From assembly GCA_016783605.1 (NCBI GenBank), contig JADHWG010000014.1, positions 1-32,741 on the forward strand: a stretch of DNA of 32,741 nt. The letters are read 5' to 3'. The stretch is from Candidatus Omnitrophota bacterium (GTDB taxonomy: Bacteria; Omnitrophota; Gorgyraeia; Tantalellales; Tantalellaceae). Each line of letters opens with the position of its first letter. Position 1 is the first letter of the stretch. Below the pieces are notes generated by a model that was given only the letters and a program-made list of their open reading frames with translations, was not told the DNA's origin and searched no databases. Made by a program: the position numbers and the translations under genes. Below, in pieces: positions 1-8,849 of the stretch.

Positions 1-3000
1 AGTATATCCCGCTGAAACTTACCGTGCCTGAAGATACTTGCTCGGTCAGAACCTCGGAGGGTTGTAAAGCCGTAGCCGCGCCGGCGGTGGCGGACAACGT
101 AATTTGAGATGTTGAATCGCCGGTTATTATGTTGCCGTATTGGTCTTGAACCTCTACAGTCGGCTGAGGATTAAACGGCGCCGAAGCAATAGCGTCCATT
201 GCCCCTGTTGGAACCGTGAAGCCGAGTTTACTCGCCGAATCCGTAGTTACGGTTATGTCACCGGTCGCGTCATCGGTCGCTATCGCGTGGGCGGCGGTTA
301 TGGTTCCGACTCCGGTATTGTTTAATGCCGGTTCAAACGTAACGCTTGAAGCGGAAGTTGTAGATAGATCGCCCTCGGTAAGGGTTCCGGTTACGCCCCA
401 GGTTACTGTCGCGTTATTGAGGTACGCATCTCCCGAGGTGTAAGCAACGGCGTAAAGGGTTAAGGTATCATGATTGGCGATGAGAGAATCAGTTGTTATT
501 TCGCTTCCCTCGCCGCCCGCCGCGTCTCGTATAAGAATATGGCCGTCTCCTGGAAGGTTTACGTCAAAGGTATTAGAAACGTCGTCTTCCATTGTATTGC
601 CGCAAGAGTCCTTCGCGCCGGTTATGCTGATATGACACTCTCCGGCTACAGAAGACAGTAGTGTAGTAGTACCTTCCCAAAACGTAGGCTCGGCGTCCTG
701 ATAACCGTTGGTATAGCCCTCTCCGGTTTTAGCGACTATTGTAGCGGTGGTATACGGATCGCTGATGCCGTATTTTATCGTGGGGGCGGTTGCCGTGTCC
801 ATATCCTCGCTGAAGGTTATGGTAAAATCTGTTTCAGTTTCGGCGGGCACAGGGCTCACCGGATCTAAAACCACGCTTGAAACTGTCGGCAGTACGCTAT
901 CTAAGGTGGCGGTAATATCAAAGGCCGCGGTTTCACCGGCTAGGGTGAAGGTAATAACGAAAGTATCGGAGGTTTTGCTGGTATACATGGAGTATTTGTT
1001 CGTATTGGTGGCAGGAACCAGAGGGTCCGGCCATGTGCCGTAAGTTTCGGCATCTGACTTCCCTTGATCCGCAACACCTGTCGTATCGTAATAGATTTTA
1101 GTATTGGCATTATCCCCCCAAGCGGCAAGGACATATTCCGTACTGGCAGACAAACTCACGAGAGAGGAAAACTCACTTGTGTACCAACCAGAGGTTGACG
1201 CCGGAATCGACACCGCGTCTCCTGTTCCGTTATTTAAGCTAAGGTTGGAGTTATAAAGAGCGTATTTAGCCGCGTGAGCGGCACCCGCGTCATCGTTTCC
1301 CAGATAAGCGGTAATACTGCTTACGGTTTCTCCTGATGCGCCTTCCGTAAAAGCCGCGCCCTTGATCACGTTTTCCAAACTAATGGAACTCGCGCCTTGC
1401 GTATCATACCCGAACGTAGGGTCAACAATAACCGGATAAGCCGCGTTGTCCAGCCACTTCCGGTCGATGGTGATCGTAATAGTGCCACTCCCACGCTTCT
1501 GTCCCTCATCCTGAGAAACAGCCCCTTCGTCATCCTGAGCCGCAACCCCTTCGTCATCCTGAGTCGCAACCCCTTCGTCATCCTGAGGAGCAATCCCCCC
1601 GTCATCCTGAGGAGCAATCCCCCCGTCATCCTGAGGAGCTCTGCGACGAAGGACCCCACCCTTTTTCACCTTGCGGGTGGAATCCACTCCCACTTCACCA
1701 CTCACCACCGAATGCTCTATCTTCAAAACCCCCCAAACCCAATCCCCATTTGCGTCTATGATTTTCGGCCGATACACATGAAACGCCTTCCCCGCCTTGT
1801 AATTACCCCCCTGCTTGCTTTCGTGATAGACCGCGTAGGAACCAACAACCTCCTCGGGACGCGCCGCGCCCTGAGCTATTTCTTCTTTACTGAGGGGGCC
1901 TTGATAGTAAAACACCAGCCCCTCCGTTTCTATCGGCAGACTAACCACGTTGGAATCGGGAATCTCCTTAAAAACAACTTCAAACTCAACACCACCGCTT
2001 TCGTTGATGACAAACGTCGAATCAACTTCTTCCCGGCTCTTTTTATAAAAACTGCTCCCTATCTCCGGTGAATCCCAATCTATTTTGCCCGCGTTCCGAG
2101 TTACAGATTTTTTCTCCCGTTTTATCTTATTATCCGGAAATTCCACGCTCAGCGAACTTTCTTCTCCCCATCGCTTTATCTTCGCGTGAGGTCTAAACTC
2201 CATAGTCTCAAAGTCCCCAATTTCAGTTTCGTCTTTTCCGAACATAATTTTGTATCGCTTTTTAAGATTGCGTTTTTCTTCTTCTGTCGGAGTGAACTCA
2301 ATAACTACGGTTCCCGCGCCGCCTCTTGTCGCGCCAGAACCTCCGTTCGCGCTAATTACGCCGTCATAAGTCCGCACGGCTGTTTTGACATAAATCCGCC
2401 CGCCGCCGCCGGCACCGCCCGCGCCGTCAACGTATCCTAACCCGGATTCTTCCACTTCACTCCGTTCAGTGTCAGAATGACGAGAAAAACCGTCATCTCC
2501 CCCATCCGCCGTAATATTTCCCGACCCGTCCAAAACCCCCGTATCTATCAAAATGCTGCCGCCCGCGCCGCCGCCCGCGCCTGCCACGCCGTCCGCGCCG
2601 TCAACCGCGATATCCCCTATCACGGTGAGTTTCCCCGGAACAACAAATCTCACAGCGCCGCCACCCGCGCCGCCGGTCGCGCCGTCAACAACACCACCAC
2701 CACCAGACCCAAAATCAACAGGGTCAAGAGAAGACCCATAACGTATCCCGCCGGAACCGGCATTATTGTCTCCCGCGCCGCCCGCGCCGCCATACCCCGC
2801 GCCGCCCGCGCCCGCGTCTTGATTTCCCGGCTTGCCTCTACCGACACCTTCGCCCGCCGCGCCGCCCGCGCCGCCGGAGAAACCCTTCCCGCTCGCCGAA
2901 ATTAACGCGCCTTCCTCGACAACGAGATTGGTAGCGGCCACCGTCACAGCGACTCCCTGAACGGAAGAATCAATTGTAAGCGCCACGCCGGTTTGAATGG

Positions 3001-3223
3001 TGAGCGTCCCCGTAACTTCCATGTCCGAAGTCCACGTCGTGTCTTCCATAATAGTTACGTCGGTAGGACTGGCAAACCCAACTAAAACTTTGTCAGCCTG
3101 GAAGAATAACGAACACGTCACCAGAAACAAGGTCAGGACAAGCGTCCCGACAATGACACCCAGCGTCACTTTCCCTTGAAAGTCCGGCAGCCCAATTCTA
3201 ATTTTTTTATTATAGGTCTTCAT
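1..3223 (-). CDS. Giant secreted Gly-rich/Ig-like surface protein, C-terminus beyond window (missed by ORF track)
   Basis: Reading the minus strand from the ATG at 3223 gives an uninterrupted frame of 1074 codons to base 1, with no stop, which probably explains its absence from the ORF track. AGAGG lies about 8 nt before the ATG. Residues about 17-42 form one hydrophobic segment (signal peptide or anchor). Residues about 100-290 are Gly/Ala-rich with a beta-helix look (GGAGGAGG runs). About 310-520 is a charged unrecognised domain, ending in a YPVIVDPTFGY-type motif near 590. From about 730 onward the protein looks like Ig-like/Big domains (ITFSEDMD, VQDQYGN). It is likely an exported adhesin-like protein; its ligand is unknown. 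Two stretches are translated dispersed repeats (separate entries). The leader carries a c-di-GMP riboswitch. I am sure of the frame and unsure of the role. Confidence 0.85.
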   Translation of the reverse strand, partial: MKTYNKKIRIGLPDFQGKVTLGVIVGTLVLTLFLVTCSLFFQADKVLVGFASPTDVTIMEDTTWTSDMEVTGTLTIQTGVALTIDSSVQGVAVTVAATNLVVEEGALISASGKGFSGGAGGAAGEGVGRGKPGNQDAGAGGAGYGGAGGAGDNNAGSGGIRYGSSLDPVDFGSGGGGVVDGATGGAGGGAVRFVVPGKLTVIGDIAVDGADGVAGAGGGAGGSILIDTGVLDGSGNITADGGDDGFSRHSDTERSEVEESGLGYVDGAGGAGGGGRIYVKTAVRTYDGVISANGGSGATRGGAGTVVIEFTPTEEEKRNLKKRYKIMFGKDETEIGDFETMEFRPHAKIKRWGEESSLSVEFPDNKIKREKKSVTRNAGKIDWDSPEIGSSFYKKSREEVDSTFVINESGGVEFEVVFKEIPDSNVVSLPIETEGLVFYYQGPLSKEEIAQGAARPEEVVGSYAVYHESKQGGNYKAGKAFHVYRPKIIDANGDWVWGVLKIEHSVVSGEVGVDSTRKVKKGGVLRRRAPQDDGGIAPQDDGGIAPQDDEGVATQDDEGVAAQDDEGAVSQDEGQKRGSGTITITIDRKWLDNAAYPVIVDPTFGYDTQGASSISLENVIKGAAFTEGASGETVSSITAYLGNDDAGAAHAAKYALYNSNLSLNNGTGDAVSIPASTSGWYTSEFSSLVSLSASTEYVLAAWGDNANTKIYYDTTGVADQGKSDAETYGTWPDPLVPATNTNKYSMYTSKTSDTFVITFTLAGETAAFDITATLDSVLPTVSSVVLDPVSPVPAETETDFTITFSEDMDTATAPTIKYGISDPYTTATIVAKTGEGYTNGYQDAEPTFWEGTTTLLSSVAGECHISITGAKDSCGNTMEDDVSNTFDVNLPGDGHILIRDAAGGEGSEITTDSLIANHDTLTLYAVAYTSGDAYLNNATVTWGVTGTLTEGDLSTTSASSVTFEPALNNTGVGTITAAHAIATDDATGDITVTTDSASKLGFTVPTGAMDAIASAPFNPQPTVEVQDQYGNIITGDSTSQITLSATAGAATALQPSEVLTEQVSSGTVSFSGIY
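1505..1672 (-). repeat. In-frame dispersed-repeat insertion inside the giant surface protein
   Basis: This stretch has the CGTCATCCTGAG core in a roughly 24-bp tandem array of about six units. It ends in the GACGAAGGACCCCACC tail that is seen in intergenic copies. The frame stays open on the minus strand and encodes APQDDGGI/ATQDDEGV-type octapeptides, about 45 residues in all, between two unrelated domains. The same DNA in the other frames creates the shadow ORFs at 1366-1659 and 1397-2071. Confidence 0.85.
2445..2483 (-). repeat. Second in-frame dispersed-repeat arm in the giant protein
   Basis: The arm containing TTCCACTTCACTCCGTTCAG, found repeatedly between genes elsewhere, sits inside the Gly-rich domain. 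It is read as RHSDTERSEVEES, a charged 13-residue island in an otherwise Gly/Ala-rich stretch. The flanking Gly-rich sequence resumes in the same frame. Confidence 0.8.
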
Positions 3224-3257
3224 AATTTTACCTCTGGTTTATACCCTAAACTTTCGC

Positions 3258-3620
3258 GAAAAGCAGATTCTTCCACTCCGCTCAGAATGACGAACGTGGG
3301 AACTACCATCATCCTGAGCCACTCCCCACTTCGTCATCCTGAGGAGCGAAGCGACGAAGGACCCCACCCATTCCCACCTTGCGGTCGGCCCCCCACTCCC
3401 TCATTCCATTTCAATTCGCGAAGAACAGATCCTTCGCTACGCTCAGGATGACGAACAAGGGTAGCTCAGAATGACGAAATGAAAAAATCGTCATTCTGAG
3501 CCCACGCCCCCTTCGTCATCCTGAGCCCACACCCCACTCGTCATCCTGAGCCCACGCCCCACTCGTCATCCTGAGCCCGAAGGGCGAAGGACCCCACCCA
3601 TTCCCACCTTGCGGTTGGAG
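3258..3620. repeat. Dispersed-repeat cluster between the giant gene and its riboswitch
   Basis: Multiple CGTCATCCTGAG cores occur in both orientations, with the GAAGGGCGAAGGACCC tail and a CCCACCTTGCGG end. The cluster separates the riboswitch terminator (3636) from the ATG (3223), making an untranslated leader of about 400 nt after the switch. Confidence 0.9.
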
Positions 3621-3635
3621 TTCATCCCCACCCCC

Positions 3636-3676
3636 AAAAAAAAACGCCCATACAGTTTGCTTGGGCGTTTTTTTAT
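3636..3676 (-). terminator. Intrinsic terminator of c-di-GMP riboswitch copy 1
   Basis: On the minus strand an ACGCCCA/TGGGCGT stem is followed by nine Ts. It directly follows the aptamer and precedes the giant surface gene, so it is placed as the expression platform. Its 5' arm CGCCC could instead pair with GGGCG inside the aptamer. Confidence 0.85.
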
Positions 3677-3755
3677 TTCCGGCAGCCTGACAATCCCGCG
3701 TTTCACAGGACTCATAGCTTTGCGCCCTCACATTACTGTAAGTTTGCCTTTTTCG
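3677..3755 (-). ncRNA. Cyclic-di-GMP-I (GEMM-I) riboswitch, copy 1
   Basis: The minus strand has the hallmark order: GGCAAAC, a stem CUUACA/UGUGAG closed by a GUAA (GNRA) loop, GGGCGCAAAGC, a second stem AGUCCUG/CGGGAUU, and closing GGCUGCC pairing back to GGCA. This matches the GEMM-I layout. It lies between a promoter (3788-3816) and a terminator, upstream of the giant surface gene. Two further copies (19.1 and 21.4 kb) show compensatory loop and stem changes. Confidence 0.88.
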
Positions 3756-3787
3756 TTTTATACAAAGAACATCGTAATCACCCTTTA

Positions 3788-3830
3788 AGTATACATTAAA
3801 ATGCCAAGCCTGGCAAGTGCCAGGCACTTT
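3788..3830 (-). promoter_or_regulatory. Sigma-70-type promoter with AGTGCCTGGCACTT palindrome (copy 1)
   Basis: On the minus strand TTGCCA (3811-3816) and TATACT (3788-3793) are separated by exactly 17 nt. The palindrome AGTGCCTGGCACT overlaps the upstream edge of the -35 box. The predicted start lies about 25 nt before the riboswitch. Confidence 0.75.
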
Positions 3831-3899
3831 ATGCCTGAAGTTAAGTCTACACACAGTTACGATCTGTCTCTTTTTATCCATTTTTTATTTCCGTTTGTA

Positions 3900-4165
3900 A
3901 AGCGGATTCTTTTAATTTTACACACATTCAAAGAAAAACAAACCTTCATCTTAAAGCTTACATAACTCTTTTAAACATAAGAACATTCATTTCTCTCACA
4001 AGAAACCGCTTCCAACAATTAACGCAAAAACCACACCTTTTTTCGAACATATTTTAATGCCCAAACCAACGCTTTTCAGTCCTCTCTTAACCCTATTTTA
4101 AGTAAAAAAACAAATAATAAAATTTATTCAGCTTTTTTATCTTTAACGCCCCCTTACGCCATTAC
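3900..4165. other. AT-rich gene-free stretch
   Basis: No ORF with coding character, no RNA fold and no repeat core recognised. It lies upstream of riboswitch promoter copy 1 and before the next repeat cluster. Confidence 0.5.
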
Positions 4166-4169
4166 CCCT

Positions 4170-4410
4170 CGTAATTCCGAGCCCCACCCCACTCGTCATC
4201 CTGAGCCCCACTCCCCCCTCGTCATCCTGAGCCCGAAGGGCGAAGGACCCCACCCATTTCCACCTTGCACATTTGCCCCCACTCCCACTCCCTCGTTCCA
4301 TTTCCTTTCGCTAAGAACAGATCCTTCGCTACGCTCAGGATGACGAACAAGGGCAACTCAGAATGACGAGGTGGAAAATTCGTCATTCTGAGCCCGAAGG
4401 GCGAAGAATC
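4170..4410. repeat. Dispersed-repeat cluster abutting the GIY-YIG gene stop
   Basis: Several CGTCATCCTGAG cores and inverted ATCCTTCGCTACGCTCAGGA arms. The last unit runs directly into the stop codon of the GIY-YIG gene (TGA followed by GATTCTTCGCCC). Confidence 0.88.
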
Positions 4411-4707
4411 TCACCCCGTAAACTCCTCATACAAATCCTTCCATCCGGGGTTCTCCTTTTCTATCAACGCGATCTTCTTCTTCCGAACCCACCCTTTAAC
4501 CTGTTTCTCCCGCGTTATCGCGCTTAGAATATCACCAAAAACTTCATAATATACCAGCTTATTCACGTTATATTTTTTCGTAAACCCGGGAGCCAATTTG
4601 TTTTTGTGTATATACACTCTTTTAATCAAATCACTCGTTACCCCCGTATACAGCACCCTGTTGTAAGCGTTGGTCAATATGTAAATGTATCCTCTTTTTT
4701 CGTACAT
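4411..4707 (-). CDS. GIY-YIG nuclease-domain protein, 98 aa
   Basis: A small single-domain GIY-YIG protein of the YhbQ/UvrC-N type. GYIYI and LYTGVTSDLIKR form the catalytic GIY-YIG core, followed by HK, FTKKYN, LVYYE and a terminal NPGWKDLYEEF. Such proteins are metal-dependent endonucleases or nicking enzymes; the substrate of this stand-alone class is poorly known. I start at the ATG at 4707, preceded by AAAGGGAAAAGC. The ORF track starts 24 codons earlier, but those residues are translated dispersed repeat. The stop codon lies at the junction with the next repeat cluster, so repeats flank the gene on both sides. Confidence 0.9.
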   Translation of the reverse strand: MYEKRGYIYILTNAYNRVLYTGVTSDLIKRVYIHKNKLAPGFTKKYNVNKLVYYEVFGDILSAITREKQVKGWVRKKKIALIEKENPGWKDLYEEFTG

Positions 4708-4715
4708 GCTTTTCC

Positions 4716-5130
4716 CTTTCGCTAAGAACAGATCCTTCCACTTCACTCCGTTCAGTGTCAGGATGACGAACAAGGGCAACTCAGAATGACGAGGTGAAAA
4801 AAATCGTCATCCTGAGCCCACTCCCCCCTCGTCATCCTGAGCCCACTCCCCACTCGTCATCCTGAGCCCGAAGGGCGAAGGACCCCACCCATTCCCACCT
4901 TGCGGTCGGCCCCCACTCCCCACTCGTCATCCTGAGGAGCTCTTGCGACGAAGGACCCCACTTCATTTCCACCTTGCACTTCCATCCACACTCCCTCATT
5001 CCATTTCAATTCGCTAAGAGCAGATTCTTCCACTTCACTCCGTTCAGTGTCAGAATGACGAGGTGGAAAACTCGTCATTCTGAGCTCCACTCCCACTCGT
5101 CATTCTGAGCCCGGAGGGCGAAGAATCTCA
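4716..5130. repeat. Dispersed-repeat cluster
   Basis: Fills the whole gap between the GIY-YIG gene and the DUF1573/CcdA gene. It contains at least six CGTCATCCTGAG-type cores plus arms with CACTTCACTCCGTTCAG. ORFs 4857-5096(-) and 5100-5312(-) come from this cluster or overlap the next gene and are not real. Confidence 0.9.
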
Positions 5131-5134
5131 TTCG

Positions 5135-7039
5135 CTACCCCATAAAAAGAAACATAACTCCCAATCCTAAAAAACACAAAAAAAGCAAAAATTTTGCTAT
5201 CGCGGCGTTTTTCTTGGCTAAACGGATAAACTGATACGAACCGGGATTTACAAAGAAAAACACACAAAAGACCACAACAAGCGGCAAAATGAACGCGATA
5301 TTGTAAAGACATAACAAACCGATCGCTCCGGCTTTTAGTTGTTCCGTCTTCAGAATATACAATATCGTGGGCAAATATATCTGTCCTGTACAGGTTAATT
5401 CCGTAATTGACACGATAAAAGCGGTGACCACTACGGCTCCCGCGATATATTTCAGCCGTATGTTTTTCGAAATTAAACGGGATATCCGTTCTTTCTGTTT
5501 TTCAGAGAGCTGAAGGATTATTTTGTCTTTTCGATTTCTTAGATAATTCACGCAATCCATCAAAGAAAGAAACGATAGTACAAACAATACCATCGCCGCC
5601 GTTGAATAGACAAAGGGTCCCAGTTTCTTCATGATTAAAAAACTGCTTACTCTTAAGACCCCAATCCCAATAAGAAAATATGTCAGAAAAGTTGCCGAAA
5701 TAAACAAAAACCCTGCCGCCAAAACAATTCTTTTTTTCTTTCTAACTACAAATAAAGAAGTTACGAAAAAAATTATCGTGCCGAAAGCGCAAGGATTAAT
5801 TCCATCCACCAGCCCCGCGATCGCGACAGGTAATATTTCGAAATTTTCAAACCTCCTTGAAATTTTGTTTTTCAACATTTGGTTATCGGCCCTTTTGAAT
5901 TCTTCGTATAGCTGATCTCCTGAAAAAACTTCCTCTCTTCCGGATTCTTGGATACAAAGTTCAATTGCCGGATGATATTGATCCTTTTCCGTGAAATAAC
6001 GAGTTCCTATGACAAAGGCGGGAAGGCTCAATATTTTATCTTCCCGGACATTCAATTTATTGCCCGCGTATTCATAAAACAGCACGGATTCAGGGTCTTC
6101 GACATAAAACGTTTTAACGGAAAATTTTGGATACTTTTTGCTGAGAAACGCGAGATATTTCTCCATTTGCCGGCATTTTCCACAATACTTTTTTGTGGAA
6201 AATAAGATCGTTTTTATTTCTTTTGGTTCGGTTTCGGATCTTTTTACATTTTCCCGGCTCTTTAGTGTTTCAAGGTCAAAGAAAGGGAGAGTTTTTCCTT
6301 TAGATGATTCCATCTTTTTTTCAAAACTGCCGGAAATTATTTCATCTTCTCTCATCAGCCCGTCATTAAACAAGATTACGGGCCCGGTAGAAGGTGTTTT
6401 TTTGAAACATTCTTCCGCGGACAGAAGAAGTTCAAAATAATTTGGCAAATTTGTGTCAAGTGTTACCATATTGATGTTGTATTTCGCGGCAACCGGCGTT
6501 ATGTATTCTCTAACGCTCTTAACACATTCCTCACATTCGGTGTCTACAAAAACATAGATGTTAACCGTCCCCGCTTTAGTTTTAGCCGAGGGGGTGGCAT
6601 TTTCTTCTTTTGCCGAGATGATATTCGCGTTTAGTTCGATCAGAACGCGGGGGGAAACCGGGTCATTTGAACATATATACACTCTTTTTTTATCTTCACC
6701 CTCTTCGCGTCCGGTAGAGTCATAGGTCATTTCAATATCTATACTCTGTTTTGGCGGAATGTTTTTAACAAAAGGTTTCGTTTTTATGCACTTACAGGCG
6801 GCGCGTATTCCTTCAATGAACAATTCTCCTTCTCCTGTATTTTTTATCAAAAAAGTTTTTTTCGCCGTCATCCCCGACGGGATATCTCCAATATCCCATT
6901 TGTATTCATCAATTTCAATTTTCCCATTTTTAGCTTCATTCCCTTGAAGCGAACCTATTTCTTCCGCGCCCCCGCGGACAGCGGTTCCCAAGAATACAAC
7001 CCAAATCAACATTCCTAATAAAAATTTCTTTGTTCTCAT
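5135..7039 (-). CDS. DUF1573 - two thioredoxin-like domains - CcdA/DsbD-type transmembrane protein, 634 aa
   Basis: Predicted to carry reducing equivalents across the inner membrane to periplasmic thiols. From the ATG at 7039 there is a signal peptide (MRTKKFLLG...), then a DUF1573 domain (about 35-140). A first thioredoxin-like domain has CEEC (C169/C172) and a second has CGKC (C286/C289). A C-terminal domain of about six membrane helices carries the CcdA/DsbD cysteine motifs GINPCAFG (near 414) and ELTCTGQ (near 552). Domains of this kind are known in thiol-disulfide relay and cytochrome c maturation; this particular fusion order is unusual. The track start lies 26 codons upstream in repeat DNA and is rejected. 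The neighbouring TlpA-like protein is a plausible redox partner. Confidence 0.88.
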   Translation of the reverse strand: MRTKKFLLGMLIWVVFLGTAVRGGAEEIGSLQGNEAKNGKIEIDEYKWDIGDIPSGMTAKKTFLIKNTGEGELFIEGIRAACKCIKTKPFVKNIPPKQSIDIEMTYDSTGREEGEDKKRVYICSNDPVSPRVLIELNANIISAKEENATPSAKTKAGTVNIYVFVDTECEECVKSVREYITPVAAKYNINMVTLDTNLPNYFELLLSAEECFKKTPSTGPVILFNDGLMREDEIISGSFEKKMESSKGKTLPFFDLETLKSRENVKRSETEPKEIKTILFSTKKYCGKCRQMEKYLAFLSKKYPKFSVKTFYVEDPESVLFYEYAGNKLNVREDKILSLPAFVIGTRYFTEKDQYHPAIELCIQESGREEVFSGDQLYEEFKRADNQMLKNKISRRFENFEILPVAIAGLVDGINPCAFGTIIFFVTSLFVVRKKKRIVLAAGFLFISATFLTYFLIGIGVLRVSSFLIMKKLGPFVYSTAAMVLFVLSFLSLMDCVNYLRNRKDKIILQLSEKQKERISRLISKNIRLKYIAGAVVVTAFIVSITELTCTGQIYLPTILYILKTEQLKAGAIGLLCLYNIAFILPLVVVFCVFFFVNPGSYQFIRLAKKNAAIAKFLLFLCFLGLGVMFLFMG

Positions 7040-7059
7040 TTTTTCCGTTCCGTCACACT

Positions 7060-7350
7060 CCAAACAGATTCTTCGTCGCAAGCTCCTCAGAATGACGAAC
7101 GTGGGAACTACCGTCATCCTGAGCCCACTCCCCCCTCGTCATCCTGAGGAGCGAAGCGACGAAGGACCCCACCCATTTCCACCTTGCACATTCGCCCCCG
7201 CTCCCTCATTCCATTTCAATTCGTTAAGAGCAGATTCTTCCACTTCACTCCGTTCAGTGTCAGAATGACGAGGGGAAAAAAATCGTCATCCTGAGGAGCG
7301 AAGCGACGAAGGACCCCACCCATTTCACACCTTGCACATTCGCTCCCCCA
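7060..7350. repeat. Dispersed-repeat cluster between the two redox genes
   Basis: Cores CGTCATCCTGAG in several variants, with tails GAAGGACCCCACCCATTTCC and TTGCACATTCGC. It runs up to the stop codon of the TlpA-like gene. Confidence 0.9.
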
Positions 7351-7355
7351 CTCCC

Positions 7356-8840
7356 TCAATCCAAAAACTTCGTCAACTCATCAACATCGCGCGGCTCTGC
7401 CGCGATGGTATTATCCTTGCTACTCACCAGAAACATAACCGGCGTGCTTAATACCGCGTAATCATTAGCAACAGGACCATTTATTCCCCCTTCAACGCTA
7501 AGATGTTTCCATCCGGGGAAATTAGCTATCTCTTTTTCCCACGCGCGCGTTTCTGTTTCGGTTTCATCCAAACTGACAGCGGCAATATCAATTTTTTCTT
7601 TGTTTTCCGGATGATTTTGCCATTGCTTAAGTTCTTTCGCCAAGTTCCGGCAAGACACACAGTCACTTGACCAGAACAAAAGCAGTTTATGCGCCGTGGC
7701 CCCCTTCCATTTATGAAATTCGAAATTGTTACCTTCGTTATCACTCGCGGCAAAATCGGGAGATACGGCTCCGGGAAATAACCTTTTCATCCCTTCCAAC
7801 CGTTTAATTATTTGTTGTTTTTTTTCCGCGTGACAATTCGGATTATTGATATGTTTTTCCAGAACTCTCATTCCTTCCGGGATACCGTAGGTTTCGTACC
7901 CTTTGTAAAAATAATCCACCATCCACCCGTAGACCTTGGGATTGCCTCGAGACGCCTTTTCACAGGCAACGCGCCCGGCCTCGGCAAAAAGTTCGCTACG
8001 GGATTTTTCCGTTACGGCTTGCATAGAAAATAACCTCACATAACCATTCATCAGCATGGATAGTTCACGAGAACGTAGAATCAGAGGATCGTTAAAATCA
8101 ATTCCTTCGAAATAGTTTTGTATAAGCCTCGCGTGCTGTTCATCCGGAGTACCGCCCCATTTCATCTTCGGGATATGCTGAAACCGAAACAATCGGCTCA
8201 CATAAAGGTTTTGATACTTTTTGGATTGAGCGTTCACCCAAGCGTTATATTCCACTCTACGCTCTTCAAATTCTTTAACCGCCCGCGCGTAAAACTTTGA
8301 TTTCGGACGGTCGTAGGTTAATAAAAGTTGTTTAAGAAAATCTACAGGCGCGCGGCGCGCGCGGTTTTCTTTCATAAAAGTGCTGTAAGCGGTATTTTCG
8401 GTTTCTTTGGCGTCGAATTTGGTCTTTTCGGAATTGTTAATATACGGCGGGTCAATAGATAGCTCAATGTTCTGTTTGTTGATAAAAATGTTTCTCTCCG
8501 ACGGGTAAGGGTGGTCAGTCTTTTTGCCGCGATAGTCAAGCCTAAGCAGAAACTCTCCCGGCACATATTTAACGGGTATTTTAAGAACCGCGGTCTCGCC
8601 GTCCTTGACATCCTCAACCACGTCAATAGCGGCATCGGTTTTTATTCCGTCAAAAGGCGTTACGGAAATTTTCGAGCTGTATACCCCCTGCAAATGAACG
8701 GTAAGAAGCCGCACTTCTGCGCTTTCATCATCCGCGAATAAACAACGCCCGGGCAAAACAACACCTGCTATCACACACATCCAAGCCGCAACCGCCAAAA
8801 GTTTGCGAATCATTCTTCCAATCCTCTTCATTTGTTCCAT
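7356..8840 (-). CDS. Exported TlpA/ResA-like thioredoxin with a large N-terminal region, 494 aa
   Basis: The N-terminus has a signal peptide (hydrophobic LLAVAAWMCVIAGVVL, then a likely cleavage region). A long helical region of no recognised family follows (about 40-355). The C-terminus is a TlpA/ResA-like thioredoxin fold: PDFAASDNEG, LLLFWSSDCVSC (C394/C397), and STPVMFLV containing the conserved cis-Pro. These proteins reduce periplasmic disulfides, and electrons could come from the CcdA-type neighbour. The start at 8840 has AGGA about 8 nt upstream; ATGs at 8831 and 8813 are alternatives. The TGA stop reads into the GGGAGTGG end of the adjacent repeat. Confidence 0.88.
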   Translation of the reverse strand: MEQMKRIGRMIRKLLAVAAWMCVIAGVVLPGRCLFADDESAEVRLLTVHLQGVYSSKISVTPFDGIKTDAAIDVVEDVKDGETAVLKIPVKYVPGEFLLRLDYRGKKTDHPYPSERNIFINKQNIELSIDPPYINNSEKTKFDAKETENTAYSTFMKENRARRAPVDFLKQLLLTYDRPKSKFYARAVKEFEERRVEYNAWVNAQSKKYQNLYVSRLFRFQHIPKMKWGGTPDEQHARLIQNYFEGIDFNDPLILRSRELSMLMNGYVRLFSMQAVTEKSRSELFAEAGRVACEKASRGNPKVYGWMVDYFYKGYETYGIPEGMRVLEKHINNPNCHAEKKQQIIKRLEGMKRLFPGAVSPDFAASDNEGNNFEFHKWKGATAHKLLLFWSSDCVSCRNLAKELKQWQNHPENKEKIDIAAVSLDETETETRAWEKEIANFPGWKHLSVEGGINGPVANDYAVLSTPVMFLVSSKDNTIAAEPRDVDELTKFLD

Positions 8841-8849
8841 AAACCGGAT

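Noticed and set aside
1397-2071. Plus-strand 224-aa ORF and the neighbouring plus ORFs at 2186-2905
   Set aside because: They are antisense to the giant minus-strand frame; their Leu/Ile/Pro- or Arg/Ala-rich sequences come from repeat cores and Gly codons read backwards.
3516-3881. Minus-strand 121-aa ORF
   Set aside because: It is a read-through of promoter, riboswitch, terminator and dispersed repeats; no protein character.
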